Shown here: positions 41,191-44,757 of the stretch, piece by piece | How the letters are laid out: each line of letters begins with the position of its first letter | How positions within the stretch are numbered: the stretch's first letter is position 1 | NCBI GenBank assembly: GCA_947643665.1 | Contig: CANRWW010000023.1 | Location: 1-44,757, forward strand | DNA length: 44,757 nt | Source of the DNA: an uncultured Porphyromonadaceae bacterium | Lineage (GTDB): Bacteria > Bacteroidota > Bacteroidia > Bacteroidales > Muribaculaceae | Direction of reading: 5' to 3' | Made by a program: the position numbers and the translations under genes | Notes under the pieces: generated by a model | The model's input: only the letters and a program-made list of their open reading frames with translations | What the model was told of the DNA's origin: nothing | Databases searched by the model: none

Positions 41191-43251
41191 TTATTCAGCT
41201 TTTTCGCGGGGGAAAGCTGAAATGCGTAGTCGGGCGGCTCCCATCGGCACGAGTGTGAGTTTTGTCTCTTCTGTGCTGCGGGGAGTATATTTCGTGGGAA
41301 GAAGATCTGTCATACCGGTTTCGTCGTATCCCCAGGAGGGTATCTGAACACCTGTTGCGGTGAATTCAAACGGCACACTTTCAAGGGTGAATGGGAAATC
41401 GTCGGCGGGCCACGCTTTCTTTGTGACGCTGAATTGTAGCGGCAGGTTGTCTTTGTCAACTTTCAGGGCATAGTTCCAGGCGGATTCCGGTTTCAACACA
41501 TAGCAGGGCCAGAGGGATGCGTCCACACCTTCCTGCCAGTGTGAATCGTCCTGCACGAAATCCTTGTCGCGGCTGTCATGCTGCTCGAAGTTCTCGTCTA
41601 TTTTAAGCGATAGGGTGAGGGGGCCGTAATTTACGCTTACGCTTGCTTTGTTCTGCTGCCATACTTGTGAGCTTACGGTCATGGGGAGTGTAAGCTCCAC
41701 CACGTCGCCATCACTCCATTGACGTTCCAGACGGATATATTTTCCGGCAGCTTCAGTTATTGCCTGGGGTTGGCCATTGATGTTGACTGTGCTACCCGTA
41801 GCCCATGCAGGTACCCGCAGATAAAGCGGGAAGGTAACTGCGCCGTCGGTACCAACGGTCAGCTTCACGGTCTCGTCAAACGGATAGTTGGTAGTCTCGG
41901 TGAGTGTTACGCTCTTGCCGTCGGCAACTTTCGCCGTGGTTTCGCTGGCGGCATAGAGCATTGTGGCAAGACCGTTGTCGGTAGTGGCCATCACCAGATG
42001 TTCGGCGTAATATGGCCATCCCATGCCATGGTTGTGTTGGCAGCATCGGCTGCTGAACGGACTCATTGACAACATGCCACGCAGGTTGTTGTCAATGCTC
42101 GGGCCATGTAGTTTCTCGTCGCTTATGGCCATGTTGGGTGAAGTGATGTAGCGGAGCGCTTTCATGTCTTTTGTCATGGCGGCTGTGAATGTGTTCAGCG
42201 CTACATTCTCGCAGTGGTCTGCCCAGAAGGGATCTCCGGTAATACCCATCAGTATCTCGTCGCTTGCCATCTGCTCCACAATTGCACATGTCTCTGCCCC
42301 CTGCCGTGGGTCGAAATATCCGGCACGGGCGTTTTCGTCGGCGCCATACATGCCACCGGGCACTTGTCCGTAGCGTTCACGCATTATGCGATGGTTGTCG
42401 TATGTGGCCTGGAGCATTGCTTCGTCGCCGGTATACATGTAATATGTTGCCGGTTCACGGAATCCCTGTGCGACGTTTACGCCATGCCAGTTGGGGAGTG
42501 TGCCGTTTTGTGTCCAGTCAGAGGTGTTCTTGTGGAGTTTGTCTATAAGGGGTAGGATAGTCTCGTTTCCGGTGCGGTTGTATAGCCATATGACGCTCCA
42601 CATGTTGTCGCCTCCGCGTTTCTCCTGCCAAAGGCCTTTGAGAAATTGTGTGTCGGGCACAGTCATCTCCCAGTTGAAGTAGTCTGTCATTGCATCAAGC
42701 ACTTTCTGGTCGCCTGTGCTTTCGTAATATGTTTGCAGTGCCCAGAGCATTATCATCTGTGCCCACACTTCCGGGTTCCCGTTTTCGTAGTTGCGCGGGC
42801 CAAGGAATCCATCCTCTTTGAGATTTGACAGCACGGCGTCAAACCATACCTGTGCCTCTTTTTTCATTGCATCGTCGTCAAGGATATATGCCAGGCTGCA
42901 ATATCCGCGCAACCAGTAGGGCACTTCTTCCCATCCGTGGTCGCCATGGTCGTCAAGCCATTGGTTGTTGTTCTTATCCAGCCATGCGCTCACTGTGCCT
43001 AGTTTGCCGTTCAGGCCTTCTTTTTGAAGTTCAAGATATTTGCGTAGCCACCCTTTGGGCTGTACCTGCCCTACGGGAAGTTTCAGCAGGGGAGCCTGTT
43101 GTAGCGGGGCACGGAAATTAGTATAGTTGGAACTAGTGCCGGCAAGAGGGCGTTCCACTACAGATACATTTGTCTGTGCTGTCAGGGCAGCAGCACCTAT
43201 AAGGATTGCCGTACCTGTAGCCAGAAATTTTTTGTTAAGCGAATTTGCCAT
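41191..43251 (-). CDS. DUF1680/GH127-like beta-L-arabinofuranosidase
   Basis: 686 residues. Signal peptide at about 1-25 (AAALTAQ). An (alpha/alpha)6 barrel with LKLPVGQVQPKGWLRKYLELQ, WEEVPYWLRGYCSLAYIL and EVWAQMIMLWALQTYYESTG is followed by beta domains. Zinc ligands known in the Bifidobacterium enzyme HypBA1 (Glu-x-Cys and Cys-Cys) appear as E320-T-C322 and C403-C404; an Asp-Glu pair (305-306) is about where the acid/base is expected. The usual CCPPN is CCQHN here, so subfamily and substrate may differ. It should release L-arabinofuranose from plant glycans in the periplasm or outside. Second gene of a two-gene operon, 15 nt after the upstream gene. Confidence 0.85.
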   Translation of the reverse strand: MANSLNKKFLATGTAILIGAAALTAQTNVSVVERPLAGTSSNYTNFRAPLQQAPLLKLPVGQVQPKGWLRKYLELQKEGLNGKLGTVSAWLDKNNNQWLDDHGDHGWEEVPYWLRGYCSLAYILDDDAMKKEAQVWFDAVLSNLKEDGFLGPRNYENGNPEVWAQMIMLWALQTYYESTGDQKVLDAMTDYFNWEMTVPDTQFLKGLWQEKRGGDNMWSVIWLYNRTGNETILPLIDKLHKNTSDWTQNGTLPNWHGVNVAQGFREPATYYMYTGDEAMLQATYDNHRIMRERYGQVPGGMYGADENARAGYFDPRQGAETCAIVEQMASDEILMGITGDPFWADHCENVALNTFTAAMTKDMKALRYITSPNMAISDEKLHGPSIDNNLRGMLSMSPFSSRCCQHNHGMGWPYYAEHLVMATTDNGLATMLYAASETTAKVADGKSVTLTETTNYPFDETVKLTVGTDGAVTFPLYLRVPAWATGSTVNINGQPQAITEAAGKYIRLERQWSDGDVVELTLPMTVSSQVWQQNKASVSVNYGPLTLSLKIDENFEQHDSRDKDFVQDDSHWQEGVDASLWPCYVLKPESAWNYALKVDKDNLPLQFSVTKKAWPADDFPFTLESVPFEFTATGVQIPSWGYDETGMTDLLPTKYTPRSTEETKLTLVPMGAARLRISAFPREKAE

Positions 43252-43266
43252 ATTATGATTGGTTTA

Positions 43267-44589
43267 TTATTTTCCGAGGATCAGTTTTTTGCCGCCCTTG
43301 ATGTAGAGACCGCGTGGCAGGTTGTCTGCAGATGTGCCGAGATACTGTCCCTGCAGGTTGAAAATGCGCAGGTCCGCTTCTGTCTGGTTGTTTTTATCGG
43401 TTTCCGGAAGTGATATGCCTGACATTTCATAGGGAGAAACAATTTTCATGCCGTAGTCAATATGGCCTCCGCCACCTCCTTGCATAAGCGATACTGCAAG
43501 TATGTTGTCACCTTCATGCAGTAATTTTTTCTGGTTGTCGTTGAGGGCTGTCTCGGTGTAGTTGTTGTCATTCCATCCTGTGGCGCTCCATATTTTTGTG
43601 CCGTTTAGATATATGACAGGATTTTCATCGTAACTGCATGTAAGGTATACTTTCGCGCCTTTGTTTATATTCTCCAGATCAGAGGCTGTGAGATTAAAAT
43701 GACGTCTGATTAAAATGGGACGCGCCTGGCTGGGCCATTCTGTGATATAGAACATGTTCTCGTCGTTACTGAACGGCCCCACTCCGGCGATCCAGTCAGA
43801 TTCATCTTCTTCGGCAGTGTACCATCCGCATTCTTCTGCAGTCTCTATGTCTGAATTGTAATTGAGCATGTAATATTTGCAATCCCAGGTTCCGCCAGAT
43901 ACGGTATTGAGGAGCGTGGTCGTATTCCACATGTCTGCTTCGTATAGTCCGCAATCGGCAAAAGCCCCGCCCCAGTTTTGGTGTACGTGTACGGCGAGCA
44001 CATTTTCCGTGCCGTCGGTTTTTAGAAGTGATTTTTGCTCCTCGGTCAACAGGATGTATTCATCATTGTTCCACCCGTCGGATACGGTATGTATCTGTAC
44101 TCCGTTTATGTACCATTCTGCGGGAGCGTCATCGTGCCCGCAGGCCAGATAGATAGTTCCTTCCGGAAGTGACTCTAATGTGAATGTACGTCTCATGTAC
44201 ATTTCTGCCATTATCTCTGATACGACCCATTGGAAGGATTTATGCCCTTTGTAGTAGTCGTCTGAACTGAATGGTGCCATGGCTTCCTGCCATGCGATAT
44301 CGTTGTCGGTGAGTTCATATTCGGGATCATACCATTGTCTGCCGTTGGCATCGGTATCTGGGGCGCCTAAAATCTGGTTGTAATATAGGTCGTTGTATCG
44401 CCGTCCGTCATTAAATACCCATACTGTAGCCGCATATGGGGCGTCGGGTGTGTATTGCGATGACGGGAGAATCGGTTTGCCGGGGTTGAAACTGCTTGTT
44501 ATCTCTCCCTGCTGTGCATCCATTGGCAATGGTGCCCCAGCTGCAAAAGCCATTATGGCCAGTGCGCATAGTTGTGATTTTGTCCTCAT
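43267..44589 (-). CDS. Secreted two-beta-domain protein with T9SS tail
   Basis: 440 residues from the ATG at 44587-44589, which opens a signal peptide (MRTKSQLCALAIMAFAAG, cut near MDAQQ); the open frame to 44664 adds 25 residues over the promoter hairpin. Two related galactose-binding-like jelly-roll domains can be seen: about 110-235 (MYMRRTFTLESLPEGTIYLA, AEWYINGVQIHTVSDGWNN, NVLAVHVHQNWGGAFADCGLY) and about 265-405 (ILIRRHFNLTASDLENINKG, PVIYLNGTKIWSATGWNDN, NILAVSLMQGGGGGHIDYG). The end LRIFNLQGQYLGTSADNLPRG is a T9SS type A sorting tail. It probably binds carbohydrate at the cell surface together with the GH127-like enzyme downstream. No catalytic domain was recognised. Confidence 0.8.
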   Translation of the reverse strand: MRTKSQLCALAIMAFAAGAPLPMDAQQGEITSSFNPGKPILPSSQYTPDAPYAATVWVFNDGRRYNDLYYNQILGAPDTDANGRQWYDPEYELTDNDIAWQEAMAPFSSDDYYKGHKSFQWVVSEIMAEMYMRRTFTLESLPEGTIYLACGHDDAPAEWYINGVQIHTVSDGWNNDEYILLTEEQKSLLKTDGTENVLAVHVHQNWGGAFADCGLYEADMWNTTTLLNTVSGGTWDCKYYMLNYNSDIETAEECGWYTAEEDESDWIAGVGPFSNDENMFYITEWPSQARPILIRRHFNLTASDLENINKGAKVYLTCSYDENPVIYLNGTKIWSATGWNDNNYTETALNDNQKKLLHEGDNILAVSLMQGGGGGHIDYGMKIVSPYEMSGISLPETDKNNQTEADLRIFNLQGQYLGTSADNLPRGLYIKGGKKLILGK

Positions 44590-44609
44590 GGTAAATATGG
44601 TTATGAAAA

Positions 44610-44640
44610 AATTTTGCCAGCAAATGTTACTGGCAAAATT
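44610..44640. promoter_or_regulatory. Inverted repeat over the -7 box of the minus-strand operon
   Basis: Arms of 11 bp (44610-44620 AATTTTGCCAG and 44630-44640), 9-bp centre. On the minus strand TAATTTTG (44641-44634) fits TAnnTTTG, so the repeat spans the -7 box and the transcription start; it may be an operator. A -33 TTTG was not found at the expected distance. Confidence 0.5.
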
Positions 44641-44757
44641 ACTAAAAACGCTTGATTGAAACAATCTTATAAAGAGATTTTCCAGGGCTGGCGCATGAGA
44701 TTAAACTCAAATTCAGTCAAAAATTCACCTGATTATGTGAAATAAACTTTCAGATAT

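Noticed and set aside
1-44757. CRISPR arrays, prophage, insertion sequences, rRNA
   Set aside because: No spaced direct repeats, transposase motifs, terminal inverted repeats, phage genes or rRNA signatures were seen on either strand.

Overview
The window looks like a chromosomal segment of a gut Bacteroidales bacterium, most likely close to Muribaculaceae; the genus cannot be fixed from sequence alone. Pointers are SusC/SusD pairs, a type IX secretion (T9SS) core operon, lipoproteins with acidic residues right after the lipidated Cys, and promoters of the Bacteroidetes type (TTTG, about 20 nt, TAnnTTTG). No CRISPR, phage, insertion sequence or rRNA was seen.

Layout. 1-2.9 kb: two tandem DcaP-like outer-membrane porin genes on the minus strand. 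2.9-5.5 kb: a BspA-type leucine-rich-repeat remnant, a K+/H+ antiporter (CvrA/NhaP2 type) and a small secreted protein. 5.6-12.8 kb: a minus-strand T9SS operon in the order porT-porP-porK(gldK)-porL(gldL)-porM(gldM)-porN(gldN). 13-17.1 kb: a small lipoprotein, a YhhQ-type queuosine-precursor transporter whose start codon sits directly behind a preQ1-I-like riboswitch, HU, a 29-residue COX24/AURKAIP1-like protein missed by length cut-offs, and RNase E/G.

17.4-27.7 kb: a polysaccharide-utilisation locus (FecR anti-sigma, STN-containing SusC, SusD, a GH18-like lipoprotein without catalytic acids, a DUF1735+LamG lipoprotein, and a DUF1735+GH18 enzyme with an Endo-H-like active site). It resembles high-mannose N-glycan loci, but no ECF sigma gene and no GH92 mannosidase is in the window. 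27.8-34.1 kb: a GH115 family protein with two tandem C-terminal modules and a T9SS tail, from its own promoter, then mannose-6-phosphate isomerase and a ROK sugar kinase, which could feed released mannose into glycolysis. 34.3-36.6 kb: tsaD-cinA. 36.7-38.9 kb: a glycine-zipper OmpA lipoprotein (minus), an EamA transporter and a tRNA-Met (minus).

38.9-41.1 kb: a BlaI-type repressor and an M56 (BlaR1-like) membrane peptidase ending in a TonB domain, behind two palindromic candidate operators 20 bp apart. 41.2-44.6 kb: a minus-strand pair, a secreted two-beta-domain protein with a T9SS tail followed by a DUF1680/GH127-like beta-L-arabinofuranosidase. Two predicted T9SS clients (GH115 protein and the beta-domain protein) therefore lie near the T9SS core genes. 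The best candidates for unusual biology are the riboswitch over the transporter start, the GH115 tandem modules, the orphan FecR, the M56-TonB sensor with its tandem operators, and the lysine-rich tail on GldN.
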